A DNA stretch of 64,000 nucleotides from positions 421,665 through 485,664 of the forward strand of contig CABIXV010000002.1 of the NCBI GenBank assembly GCA_902362775.1, read 5' to 3'. The notes below the pieces were generated by a model. It was not told the DNA's origin. It made no database searches and was given only the letters and a program-made list of their open reading frames with translations. A program made the position numbers and the translations under genes. The stretch comes from Clostridiales bacterium. GTDB lineage: Bacteria; Bacillota; Clostridia; Oscillospirales; Oscillospiraceae. Shown here piece after piece: positions 36,278 through 43,968 of the stretch (positions are counted from its first letter, which is position 1; every line of letters begins with the position of its first letter).

Positions 36278-37956
36278 TAGTCGTCCCAGTCCTTTTCGTA
36301 TTCCAGGATCGCTCCGGAGGCTCCGTCGATGGTGTACTCATACTCCATGCCGCCGGACCGAAATTCCACCTCATACTCCAGCCGGCCGTCGTCATAGTCC
36401 CGCTCAGACCGCAAGCCGGCGACCTGGCTCTCGGACAGGCCGGCGTGCCCCAAGGCGGCAGACTTAGCCGCTTCCGAGCCGATATCCGTACTGGAGGCAC
36501 TGGCGTGCTTCTCCGTATCATAGGCGACCACGGAGCCATCGACAGCGTCGATGGTATAGTCATATTCGGTGCTGCCTACCCAGAACTCCACCTCGTATTC
36601 CAGCCGCCCATCGTCCCAGTCCTGCTTCACCTTTACATCGGTGGCCTGGGACTCGCTGACACCGGCGTGTTTCAGCGCGGCGGACTTGGCCGCTTCTGCG
36701 CCCACATCTTGGGTGCCAGAGCCACCAGTGCCGGAACCGCTGTAATTCGGCGCCCGGTGGGTCTCCCGCTCCTGCTTCAGTACAGAGCCGTCGGCGGCGG
36801 CAATAGTATAGTCGTACTCGGTGGTATCCACCCAGAACTCCACTTCGTATTCCAACCGGCCATCATCCCAGTCCTGCTGGACCCGCAGCCCGCTGACCTG
36901 GCTCTCAGACACGCCGGCATGTTTCAGCGCCGCCTCCTTGGCCTTCTCCTGGCCAATATCACTGGAGCCGCTGCTGGGTTTCGTCCCGGCATCGCCGCTC
37001 TGCCCGCTGGCCAGAATATCCTTCTGGCCGCTCAGAACTTCTCCTGTCCAAGCGTCGATATGGTACTCAAACTCTCCCCTGGCTGTCTTAAGCTCCACCT
37101 CATAGTGGGGTACGCGGTCGTCCAACTCAGGATCTACATCGGCCACCACAGAGCTCACCGCCATCGTGCCCGCATATTCCTCCGCAGCGATGAACGCCGC
37201 CTCTTTTCCAATCGGCATCGCGGGGGCGCCGATCTTGGCCAGGTCCTTCAGCTCCTCCACAGAGAGCTGGGCCAGTTCTTCAAACTTTAAATCGCTGTTC
37301 AGCGCGATCACCTGGTTGACCAGACTGGCCTTTCCGGTGGAGATGTTATTTGCCTTCGCCTGCTGGTCCAGCTCCACACTGGCGTCCACTGTCTGGCTAA
37401 GGATAGACGCATTGGATGCCTGGGCCTGGAGGACTGCGTCCACGGCACCTGTCAGCTCCTGCTGGAGCTTGACCGCCCGTGCCTGGTCCTTATCCTCCAC
37501 AGAAATCATGATGGCGGAGGAGATGCTGTCCAGATAACCGTTGCTCACCAGGGCACCGACGATGGCGTTCACCGCCACGTCCAGCTTTGTCCCCTTCAGG
37601 TCTGCCCCACCCCCCATACTGGACAGGACTGTACGGGCCTCCTCATTCAGGGGGGTGCAGGAGAGGACTTTCTCCCTTTTATTTACCTTCAACTCAATAC
37701 TTGGATTCACATCCAGAGAAACAACAGAGGCCACAGCGTTTGCCTGATAATAAAACGCGCCGCCTCCGCCGCCAACCAGCGCCAGGGCCAGACAGGCAGC
37801 CATCAGATTGCGTATGGTCCTGCTTGGACGTTTCTTCGTCATAGGGATCACGGTTCCTTTCCGCGCCTCACAGCGGGAGAGCACCCCTTCCAGATCATCG
37901 GGGGCGGCAGCGGACAGGGCCAGCTCCAGCCGGCGTTCCAGTTCCTTATCTGTCAT
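36277..37956 (-). CDS. RsgI-type anti-sigma factor with four PepSY-like repeats
   Basis: 559 residues. A cytosolic N-terminus (TDKELERRLELALSAAAPDDLEGVL) and one membrane segment (LMAACLALALVGGGGGAFYY) lead into the RsgI periplasmic core ASVVSLDVNPSIELKVNKRE, where related proteins self-cleave between Asn and Pro. An alanine-rich helical part follows, then four PepSY-type units. The last three are near-identical (AALKHAGVSESQ...QDWDDGRLEYEVEFW...EYDYTI). In Clostridia RsgI proteins usually sense polysaccharide or envelope state and bind SigI; here the overlapping partner is ECF-like. Start overlaps the sigma gene by four bases. Confidence 0.82.
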   Translation of the reverse strand: MTDKELERRLELALSAAAPDDLEGVLSRCEARKGTVIPMTKKRPSRTIRNLMAACLALALVGGGGGAFYYQANAVASVVSLDVNPSIELKVNKREKVLSCTPLNEEARTVLSSMGGGADLKGTKLDVAVNAIVGALVSNGYLDSISSAIMISVEDKDQARAVKLQQELTGAVDAVLQAQASNASILSQTVDASVELDQQAKANNISTGKASLVNQVIALNSDLKFEELAQLSVEELKDLAKIGAPAMPIGKEAAFIAAEEYAGTMAVSSVVADVDPELDDRVPHYEVELKTARGEFEYHIDAWTGEVLSGQKDILASGQSGDAGTKPSSGSSDIGQEKAKEAALKHAGVSESQVSGLRVQQDWDDGRLEYEVEFWVDTTEYDYTIAAADGSVLKQERETHRAPNYSGSGTGGSGTQDVGAEAAKSAALKHAGVSESQATDVKVKQDWDDGRLEYEVEFWVGSTEYDYTIDAVDGSVVAYDTEKHASASSTDIGSEAAKSAALGHAGLSESQVAGLRSERDYDDGRLEYEVEFRSGGMEYEYTIDGASGAILEYEKDWDD

Positions 37957-38534
37957 CGGGCGTCATCTCCTTCCAGCCGTACTTTCAGCTTTTTCAGCGC
38001 TCTGTGATATTTGGACAGGACCGTGGCCAGAGGCAGCTCCAACAGCTGCGCAATCTCCCGGTGCTTCAGCCCAGTGACGGCGTGGAGCACCACGATCCGC
38101 CGCTCCTGCTCCTCCAGCGCCGCCAGGGCCGTCTGGAGCAGCTCCCGCTCCTCCGGGGAGAGGGCCGGACCCTCGGCCGGAATGGCGTCCCACTCCTCCT
38201 CGCTCAGATCCGCCTGACGTTCTCTCTGCCGCAAAGCCATCAGCGCCAGGTTCCGGGCCACCGCCAGGATCCACGCCATGGGCGAGCCCTGGGGGCGGTA
38301 TTGGGGCGCCTTCTCCCAGATCCGAACAAAGGCGTCCTGGGTGAGATCCTGGGCGTCATGGGCGTTTTTCACATAGGACAAAGTGATACCATATACCGCC
38401 GTACGGGTACGGTGGTACAGCTCTGCCAGAGCCTCCCGGCTGCCGGCGGCTATCTCGATCAGCAGCCTGTCCAGCGCCTCCCGGTCCTCTTTGCCCGTTC
38501 CTTTCGTTGTCTGTGCCATAAGCAGCATCAGCAT
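37953..38534 (-). CDS. ECF-type sigma factor partnered with the RsgI-like protein
   Basis: 193 residues. Region 2: YHRTRTAVYGITLSYVKNAHDAQDLTQDAFVRIWEKAPQYR and MAWILAVARNLALMALRQRER; region 4: LEEQERRIVVLHAVTGLKHREIAQLLELPLATVLSKYHRALKKLK. ATG at 38534 with AGGAG upstream. The next gene, an RsgI-type anti-sigma factor, overlaps by ATGA, so the two are translated together. Confidence 0.88.
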   Translation of the reverse strand: MLMLLMAQTTKGTGKEDREALDRLLIEIAAGSREALAELYHRTRTAVYGITLSYVKNAHDAQDLTQDAFVRIWEKAPQYRPQGSPMAWILAVARNLALMALRQRERQADLSEEEWDAIPAEGPALSPEERELLQTALAALEEQERRIVVLHAVTGLKHREIAQLLELPLATVLSKYHRALKKLKVRLEGDDAR

Positions 38535-38650
38535 GGGCCATTTCTCCTGTCATTCAAGTAATGCACAAGCCGCTCGTTTTATTGCGCGGTGGAAAAAGTT
38601 TTTTTGACACCTACCTAGCGTTTGAGTTTAAACCTTTTTTCTAAAAAAAA

Positions 38651-38685
38651 CAAGAGCCGCTTCGGCGGCTCTTGGCCAATTTTTA
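38651..38685. terminator. Terminator downstream of bioY
   Basis: CAAGAGCCGC / GCGGCTCTTG stem flanked by eight A on one side and TTTTTATTTT on the other. It ends the leftward bioB-bioY operon. Confidence 0.85.
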
Positions 38686-38687
38686 TT

Positions 38688-39242
38688 TTATCCCTCCGGC
38701 TGGAGCCCAGCTTTTTTCAGCCGGTTCCGGAGCATCGGTCCTACCGCAATAGCCACTACCATCTTGACCAGGTCCCCGGGGATAAAGGGGAATACGCACA
38801 TGGTCAGGGCGGGCAGCAGATCGCTTTCCGCCTGGAAGCAGAACCAGGCCGTGCCAAAGGCATAGCACAGGGCGGTGGCTCCAATCATCCCGGCCAGCTG
38901 TACGCCCCGGTTCCGAAATTTATCGATCACAAGGCCGGCAATCACCGCCATGGGGATGAAACCGACGATATAGCCGCCCGTTGGGCCGGCCAGTTTAGCC
39001 AGGCCGCCGGAGTACCCGGAGAACACAGGCATTCCCACCATGCCGATGAGCACATAGACCAGATAGCTGACGGTACCCCGTTTCCAGCCCAGAACATACA
39101 GCGTGATGTAAATGGCAAAATTCGTAAAGGAGATGGGCACCGGCCCGACGGGAATGGAAAGGGGGCCCAGGACGCAGATGACGGCAGCCATAACCGCGGT
39201 CATCGCCAGCGGATAAACTTTATTCCTTGTTTTGGTTTCCAT
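38688..39242 (-). CDS. bioY: Biotin transporter S component
   Basis: ECF-transporter substrate-binding subunit for biotin: 184 residues, six hydrophobic segments, with ALTMCVFPFIPGDLVKMVVA, LAKLAGPTGGYIVGFIPMAVIAG and GPVPISFTNFAIYITLYVLGWKRG as in BioY. Starts 15 bp after bioB with GGGAGAG. Cotranscription with bioB fits biotin supply by uptake or final-step synthesis; no bioA/D/F is in the window. Confidence 0.92.
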   Translation of the reverse strand: METKTRNKVYPLAMTAVMAAVICVLGPLSIPVGPVPISFTNFAIYITLYVLGWKRGTVSYLVYVLIGMVGMPVFSGYSGGLAKLAGPTGGYIVGFIPMAVIAGLVIDKFRNRGVQLAGMIGATALCYAFGTAWFCFQAESDLLPALTMCVFPFIPGDLVKMVVAIAVGPMLRNRLKKAGLQPEG

Positions 39243-39257
39243 ATTTTCTCTCCCTAT

Positions 39258-40214
39258 CTACCGTTCTAATTGATAGCCAAGCCGGATAGCCATTTCCATA
39301 TCTCCCGCCACGCTGGTGCCAGTGGTGGTCAGCATATCCCCGGTAATCGCGGCATTGGCCCCGGAGCGAAACAGCGCCTCGCCCCCATCGGGAAATCGAC
39401 CCCGGCCGGCCGCCATACGGATCCAGGCGGTTGGATTTATGTACCGGAACAGGGCCACCGCCCGCAGCACATCCTCCTGGGAAATCGGCTCGACCTGCTC
39501 CAGTGGAGTACCTGGGATGGGGGTGAGCAGATTCAGCGGGATGGAGTCTATCTCCAGCTCCGCCAGGCTCAACGCCATATCGATGCGGTCCTCCCAGCTC
39601 TCCCCCATTCCTAAGATCCCCCCGGAGCACACCTGAAGTCCCGCCTCCTTGGCTCGGAGGATGTTGTCTATCTTATCCTGATAAGTATGGCTGGTGCATA
39701 TCATGGGGAAATATCTACGGGAGGTCTCCAGATTGGCGTGGAAGCGGGTCACACCGGCCTCCTTCAGCGCCTTGAGCTCCTCCAGGGTCTGTAGACCGTG
39801 GGAGGCGCACAGGGCCAGACCCGTCTCCTTCCGCAGCCGGCGGTAGGCCGCCAGACCGCGCTCCAGCTCCTGGCCGTGGAGGTCCCGGCCGGCCGTCACA
39901 ATGGAGTACCAGTGGACGCCGGCAGCCTCGTTTCGCTTTCCCTCGGCCAAAATATCCTCTTCCGGCAGGAAGGGGTACTCCTTCACATGGGTGTTATGGT
40001 GGCAGGATTGGGCGCAGAATTTGCAGTCCTCCCCGCACCGGCCGCTTCGGCCATTGATGATCGTACAAAAATCAAAGCGGTCGCCGCACAGCTCTCTCCG
40101 AATGGTGTCCGCTCCCGCCCGCAGTTCTTCCAGGTCCGCTGTCAAGAGTTGGGACAGATCGTCCGACCGGTTCAGGCGGCGGCCTGATCGAATCTCCTCA
40201 GCTAGTTTTTTCAC
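39258..40214 (-). CDS. bioB: Biotin synthase
   Basis: Radical-SAM enzyme inserting sulfur into dethiobiotin. The C-x3-C-x2-C motif is GRCGEDCKFCAQSCHH (about residues 53-65), followed by YSIVTAGRDLHG, FHANLETSRRYFPMICTSHTY, CSGGILGMGESWEDRI and GANAAITGDMLTTTG. 318 residues from GTG at 40214, with GGGG(GG)ATC upstream, matching family length. Promoter overlaps inverted-repeat half-sites suggestive of BirA control. Confidence 0.95.
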   Translation of the reverse strand: MKKLAEEIRSGRRLNRSDDLSQLLTADLEELRAGADTIRRELCGDRFDFCTIINGRSGRCGEDCKFCAQSCHHNTHVKEYPFLPEEDILAEGKRNEAAGVHWYSIVTAGRDLHGQELERGLAAYRRLRKETGLALCASHGLQTLEELKALKEAGVTRFHANLETSRRYFPMICTSHTYQDKIDNILRAKEAGLQVCSGGILGMGESWEDRIDMALSLAELEIDSIPLNLLTPIPGTPLEQVEPISQEDVLRAVALFRYINPTAWIRMAAGRGRFPDGGEALFRSGANAAITGDMLTTTGTSVAGDMEMAIRLGYQLER

Positions 40215-40230
40215 TTTGATCCCCCCAGAT

Positions 40231-40302
40231 TGTAAACCATTTTCATTTTTTAGTATACGTCTCCCCCCGCAGTCTGTCAACCAAAAAAATTTTCAGTTGA
40301 CG
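40231..40302 (-). promoter_or_regulatory. Candidate BirA-type biotin operator half-sites
   Basis: Two imperfect inverted pairs in plus orientation: TGTAAACC (40231-40238) with AGTATACG (40252-40259), and TGTCAACC (40275-40282) with AGTTGACG (40295-40302). Known Firmicutes BirA boxes are of the TGTNAACC...GGTTNACA kind, but with spacers nearer 15 than the 12-13 here. They overlap both promoter boxes. Assignment is inference. Confidence 0.45.
40252..40280 (-). promoter_or_regulatory. Promoter for bioB-bioY
   Basis: On the minus strand TTGACA, 17-bp spacer, TATACT, a near-consensus sigma-A promoter about 40 bp before the bioB GTG. Confidence 0.82.
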
Positions 40303-40336
40303 ATTTGCGTATTTCGCCTTTCGACAACATCCGCCC

Positions 40337-40365
40337 TTGTAAATCTATTCTCTTTTGGGTATAAT
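40337..40365 (+). promoter_or_regulatory. Promoter for the SLH-domain gene
   Basis: TTGTAA, 17-bp spacer, TATAAT, about 40 bp before the start codon and divergent from bioB. Confidence 0.8.
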
Positions 40366-40403
40366 TTCTTTCACGTGTTTTCCATGGATGAAAGGAGTCT
40401 CCT

Positions 40404-41564
40404 ATGATCAAACAAAACCGATGGTTGTGCCTGTTTCTGGCCTTCCTTCTATTCGCCGGACCGGCTCTGCCTGCTCAGGCCGCGGAAGCGGACTTTGCCT
40501 CCTTCCTGATCGATGGGGATGAGATGGACTTTCCCCAGCGCCCCCTGCATATCCAGCTCTACCAGAGAGATCAAACCGGGACGTTTGTTCCCTCCGACCA
40601 GGTAGTCGGAAGTTTCCCCCTTAATCGCACCGCAGGGAACACCACCTTTTATATCCAGCTCCATGCTGACGGGGTACAGGTGACAGTGGACTACCTGACC
40701 GACGCGAACAGTGATGGTGTCTATGAACTGTTAGACGGACAGGATGATCCCATCTGTGACGTAGTCACCGCCGACGGCCGGCTGACCGCCTGGGACGGGG
40801 TGGATCACAGGCTGGAGGAGGGCCAGATCTTTGCCCTCCCCGCCGATTTGCTGGCCAGCCGGGGGCAGGCTGTCCTCCAAGGCCGGCTGGCGGCAGGTCA
40901 GGAGGATGTGGACCCGGACCATCTGATCTACCTGCTCTCCCTTTCCTATGTTCCTGCCGGCGGGGGCGAGCCCCAGACGCTCCACTATTACCTCCAGCTG
41001 TTCCAGTCGGTGATCATCCCCTCCGATGTGCCCGTTGGCTCCTGGTACTACGAGGCTGTGGAATATGGTCTGGCCCAGGGCTTTTTCTCCGGCACCGGCG
41101 AGGACTCCTTCTCCCCCCAGGGCACGGTCACACGGGCCCAACTGGCCCAGATTCTGTGGCGCTTGGGCGGCTCTGAAGAAGGGCGGGAAGTTTCCTTCAC
41201 CGACGTTTCCTCCGGAGATTGGTTCCTTGACGCCGCCTGCTGGTGCGCCCAGGAGGGAGTCATGTCCGGTGTAGGCGACCAGCGGTTTGGCCCGAACCAG
41301 GTACTCAGCCGGGAGCAGTTAGCTCTGATCCTGTACCAATACGCCCGCAGGACCGGGCTCCAGATGGAGGGTGGGCAGTCTTTGGCGCTCTTTACCGACG
41401 GTCCCTCTACCTCCTCCTGGGCACGGGAGGCCCTGGGCTGGGCTGTGGACCATCATCTGCTGTCCGGTTATGAGGATGGTTCCCTCCATCCCGGACAGGG
41501 CGTCACCCGTGCGGAACTGGCTGTGGCTCTGTATCGCTTCTGTCAGGATCTCCTGGAGCTTTGA
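40404..41564 (+). CDS. Secreted protein with three S-layer homology (SLH) domains
   Basis: Signal peptide (LCLFLAFLLFAGPALPAQAA), then a unique beta-rich region of about 175 residues, then three SLH units: GSWYYEAVEYGLAQGFFSG...RAQLAQILWRLGG, DWFLDAACWCAQEGVMSGVG...REQLALILYQYARR and SSWAREALGWAVDHHLLSGY...RAELAVALYRFC. SLH domains bind pyruvylated wall polymers, so the protein is cell-wall attached. 386 residues. ATG with AAAGGAG upstream. The N-terminal region matches no family I recognise. Confidence 0.87.
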   Translation: MIKQNRWLCLFLAFLLFAGPALPAQAAEADFASFLIDGDEMDFPQRPLHIQLYQRDQTGTFVPSDQVVGSFPLNRTAGNTTFYIQLHADGVQVTVDYLTDANSDGVYELLDGQDDPICDVVTADGRLTAWDGVDHRLEEGQIFALPADLLASRGQAVLQGRLAAGQEDVDPDHLIYLLSLSYVPAGGGEPQTLHYYLQLFQSVIIPSDVPVGSWYYEAVEYGLAQGFFSGTGEDSFSPQGTVTRAQLAQILWRLGGSEEGREVSFTDVSSGDWFLDAACWCAQEGVMSGVGDQRFGPNQVLSREQLALILYQYARRTGLQMEGGQSLALFTDGPSTSSWAREALGWAVDHHLLSGYEDGSLHPGQGVTRAELAVALYRFCQDLLEL

Positions 41565-41575
41565 CCTTTCCCATA

Positions 41576-41617
41576 ACGGACCTGGCCGGTTTTCCGGCCG
41601 GGTCCGTGCTCTTTTTT
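41576..41617 (+). terminator. Terminator after the SLH gene
   Basis: ACGGACCTGGCCGG / CCGGCCGGGTCCGT stem, then GCTCTTTTTT. Confidence 0.88.
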
Positions 41618-41699
41618 CCCTGTGTGGTTAAAGGCTGGAATATTTGTCCAAACTATCCATACAATGGTCCACAGGAAGAAATGAAAGGAGCGTGGCTAT

Positions 41700-41930
41700 A
41701 TGGCGTTTTCTCTGTCCCGCCGCCGGTGTGATAGCGCACAGGAGTTGGAGCGGCAGGAGCTGGTGGCCTCCTTGGCCCACACCCGCACCCTCATCAATCA
41801 GGCCTACGGGGGGTTTAATACAGCCAGCGACGGGGACCTCATCGAGTCCTATGTTTTTGAGATCAATGCCCTCCAGGCGCGGTACAACTACCTGCTGCGC
41901 CGGGTCAAGCAGCTGGAGGGGGTTTCATGA
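41700..41930 (+). CDS. DUF2508 (YaaL-like) protein
   Basis: 76 residues, helical and charged: ELERQELVASLAHTRTLINQAYGGF then DLIESYVFEINALQARYNYLLRRVKQLE, the YaaL/DUF2508 pattern. In Bacillus yaaL lies next to bofA, exactly as here (four-base overlap with the next gene), so the pair is a conserved sporulation-associated neighbourhood. Function unknown. ATG with AAAGGAG upstream. Confidence 0.82.
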   Translation: MAFSLSRRRCDSAQELERQELVASLAHTRTLINQAYGGFNTASDGDLIESYVFEINALQARYNYLLRRVKQLEGVS

Positions 41931-42193
41931 CAGGATTGCCGGGATTCGCAGCCTGGGGGCTGGCCGGACTGCTGGTCTGCACCGCCCTGTTGATCCTCCG
42001 CCGCCCTGTGGCCCAGCTGATCCGTCTGATTCTGCGCTCCTCAGTGGGACTGGCCGCCCTGGCCCTGTTTTCCCAGGTTGGTCAGGCATTGGGCGTGACT
42101 TTGGGGGTCAACCTGGTCAATGCCCTGGTGCTGGGGCTGCTGGGCGTACCTGGCTTCGGCCTGCTGCTGATGCTCCAGTGGGTGCTAAAATAG
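41927..42193 (+). CDS. bofA: BofA-family pro-sigma-K processing inhibitor
   Basis: 88 residues, three hydrophobic segments (AAWGLAGLLVCTALLILRRP, SSVGLAALALFSQVGQAL, ALVLGLLGVPGFGLLLMLQWVL). The C-terminal NLVNALVLGLLGVPGFGLLL is the BofA signature. In Bacillus BofA inhibits the SpoIVFB protease in the forespore outer membrane until sigma-K is needed. Indicates a sporulation-capable lineage. ATG overlaps the DUF2508 stop. Confidence 0.88.
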   Translation: MTGLPGFAAWGLAGLLVCTALLILRRPVAQLIRLILRSSVGLAALALFSQVGQALGVTLGVNLVNALVLGLLGVPGFGLLLMLQWVLK

Positions 42194-42228
42194 ATGGCCT
42201 GACCAGGCTTTATATAGCCGCCTTTCAC

Positions 42229-42265
42229 ACTGCCGCCCGGCTTTTCTGGGCGGCAGTTCTTGTCG
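42229..42265 (+). terminator. Terminator after bofA
   Basis: ACTGCCGCCC / GGGCGGCAGT stem, then TCTTGTCGTTTT. Confidence 0.75.
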
Positions 42266-42310
42266 TTTTCAGAAAATATTTATATAATTGATTATATTCT
42301 TCTTTTTCTC

Positions 42311-42341
42311 TTGACTGTAAAGGGACTTCATACTTTACACT
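42311..42341 (+). promoter_or_regulatory. MerR-type promoter with 19-bp spacer and dyad operator
   Basis: TTGACT (42311-42316) and TACACT (42336-42341) are separated by 19 bp, the overlong spacer typical of MerR-regulated promoters. The spacer holds the perfect inverted repeat TGTAAAG (42316-42322) / CTTTACA (42333-42339). The gene downstream starts with a MerR DNA-binding domain, so autoregulation is likely. Confidence 0.82.
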
Positions 42342-42381
42342 GGTCCCATCTAAGCCATTCATTTTCAGGAAGGAGACAGCT

Positions 42382-43836
42382 ATGACCATCAAAGAAATAG
42401 AAGACCGCACCGGGCTGCCTCGGGCCAATATCCGGTTCTATGAGTCCCAGGGCCTGATCGCCCCAAGCCGTGGGGAAAACGGTTATCGGGACTACTCCCA
42501 GGAGGACTGTCAGACTCTGCTGAAAATCAAGCTGCTGCGGAAGCTGGACTGCTCCCTGGAGGACATCCGGTCCCTCCAAGCGGGAGAACGATCCCTGGAT
42601 CAGCTCCTGGAGCAGAGGCTGGCCCAGCTGGAGGGCAGATACGCCGAGCTGGAGCAGGCCAAGGCCCTATGCCAGAAGCTGCGGGAGGACCGGGCGGACT
42701 GGTCCTCCATGGACCCGGCCCGCTATCTCTCCTGGGCCCCTTCCACCCCAGCGGATGAGGTGGCCGACATCCGCTTCCGCATCCCCTGGCGGCGGTACTT
42801 CGCACGTTCCCTGGACCTGCTGCTGTATGGCACCCTGTGGAGCGTACTGCTTGCTCTGGTCTTTCGGATCAACATCCTCTGGCGGGGCCCTTTGGGGAAT
42901 CTGCTGGATACGGCGGCCACCCTGACCCTTATGGCGGCGCTGGAGCCCCTGTTCCTCCACCGCTGGGGGACCACCCCAGGCAAGGCCCTTTTCCGGCTGA
43001 AGCTCACCCGGTCAGACGGCAGCTATCTCTCCCTCCAGGAGGGCTTTCGGCGGACCTTGTCGGTAATCATTATGGGGCTGGGTCTGACCATCACGCTTTC
43101 CATTCTCGCCCTCATCCCTCTTGTGACTCTGATCCTGGGCTACGTCCGCTGCAAAAAGGGGCGGGAGCAGCCCTGGGCCCTGGAGGACGAGGCCTGGTCC
43201 GACGGTACCGACGGCACTCAGGGCTTCTGGGATCAGCCCCGCTCCGGACGCCGCGCGGCAGCCTATCCGGGCATCTACGCGCTCTGTGTGGCCCTCCTTA
43301 TGGGCGCCGCTCTGTTTGCCGCTATCCCCCGGCACCATGGTGCCCTGACCCCGGAGGAATTTGCCGCCAACTACAACCATCTAGCCACCTTTGCCTCCGC
43401 CCCCGAGGAGCCCGGCTATATGCTCCAGCCAGACGGCTCCTGGCTCCAGACGGACCCAAACAGCTTCCCCATCTTTCTGTTTGGCTCCGGCCCTCTGGAT
43501 ATGGACATCCAAAGCCGGCAGGGGGCGGTCACCGGTCTGTCCTTCTCCATGGAGAACCGGGAGCAGGGCGGCGTCCGTTCCCTTTCCACCACTCAGGTAT
43601 GGCACACGGTGAACGCCCTGCTGGGTCACGGCGAACTGCTGGCCCACCCCTCCCTGAAACCGGTGCTGTCCGCCCTGAAGGAACCCCGTCCCGGCACCCA
43701 GAGCTGGACTGTGGACGGCTGGCAGCTCACCCTCGAGCTAGAATTGAAGGGGTATGACAGCCACAAGGGCCAGCTGGTTTCCCTGCCGGGCCAGGAGCAG
43801 TATGTCCGATATGACTTCTCCATTCGGCAAATCTAA
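42382..43836 (+). CDS. MerR-family regulator fused to an RDD membrane domain
   Basis: 484 residues. The N-terminal MerR winged helix (TIKEIEDRTGLPRANIRFYESQGLI, then GYRDYSQEDCQTLLKIKLLRKL) is followed by the usual coiled-coil dimerisation helix (LDQLLEQRLAQLEGRYAELEQAKALCQKL). An RDD-type membrane domain follows (RRYFARSLDLLLYGTLWSVLL, WGTTPGKALFRLKLTRSDGSYLS), then another membrane segment and an outer C-terminal domain of about 150 residues. A membrane-bound transcription factor sensing an envelope signal is inferred. Own promoter has the MerR architecture. ATG with AGGAGA upstream. Confidence 0.85.
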   Translation: MTIKEIEDRTGLPRANIRFYESQGLIAPSRGENGYRDYSQEDCQTLLKIKLLRKLDCSLEDIRSLQAGERSLDQLLEQRLAQLEGRYAELEQAKALCQKLREDRADWSSMDPARYLSWAPSTPADEVADIRFRIPWRRYFARSLDLLLYGTLWSVLLALVFRINILWRGPLGNLLDTAATLTLMAALEPLFLHRWGTTPGKALFRLKLTRSDGSYLSLQEGFRRTLSVIIMGLGLTITLSILALIPLVTLILGYVRCKKGREQPWALEDEAWSDGTDGTQGFWDQPRSGRRAAAYPGIYALCVALLMGAALFAAIPRHHGALTPEEFAANYNHLATFASAPEEPGYMLQPDGSWLQTDPNSFPIFLFGSGPLDMDIQSRQGAVTGLSFSMENREQGGVRSLSTTQVWHTVNALLGHGELLAHPSLKPVLSALKEPRPGTQSWTVDGWQLTLELELKGYDSHKGQLVSLPGQEQYVRYDFSIRQI

Positions 43837-43877
43837 GAAAAGAGATCGTTTCCTGGCCCCTTTTCCCTGTTCAGCCA

Positions 43878-43906
43878 TTGACACTCCCTTTTCAGTTGTC
43901 TATAAT
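43878..43906 (+). promoter_or_regulatory. Promoter for serC-serA
   Basis: TTGACA, 17-bp spacer, TATAAT: full consensus. Transcription should start at the foot of the hairpin that follows. Confidence 0.88.
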
Positions 43907-43912
43907 TAAAAG

Positions 43913-43950
43913 TTGCCCCGGTCCCTTCTGCGGAGCGGGGCAATTTTTAT
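43913..43950 (+). promoter_or_regulatory. 5'-terminal hairpin with T-tract ahead of serC
   Basis: TTGCCCCG (43913-43920) pairs with CGGGGCAA (43936-43943), followed by TTTTTAT. Because it starts at the predicted transcription start, it may be a promoter-proximal attenuator or an RNA-stabilising 5' stem; it could not terminate the gene before it, since the promoter lies in between. Confidence 0.6.
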
Positions 43951-43968
43951 AGGAAAGGGGCTCTTCAA

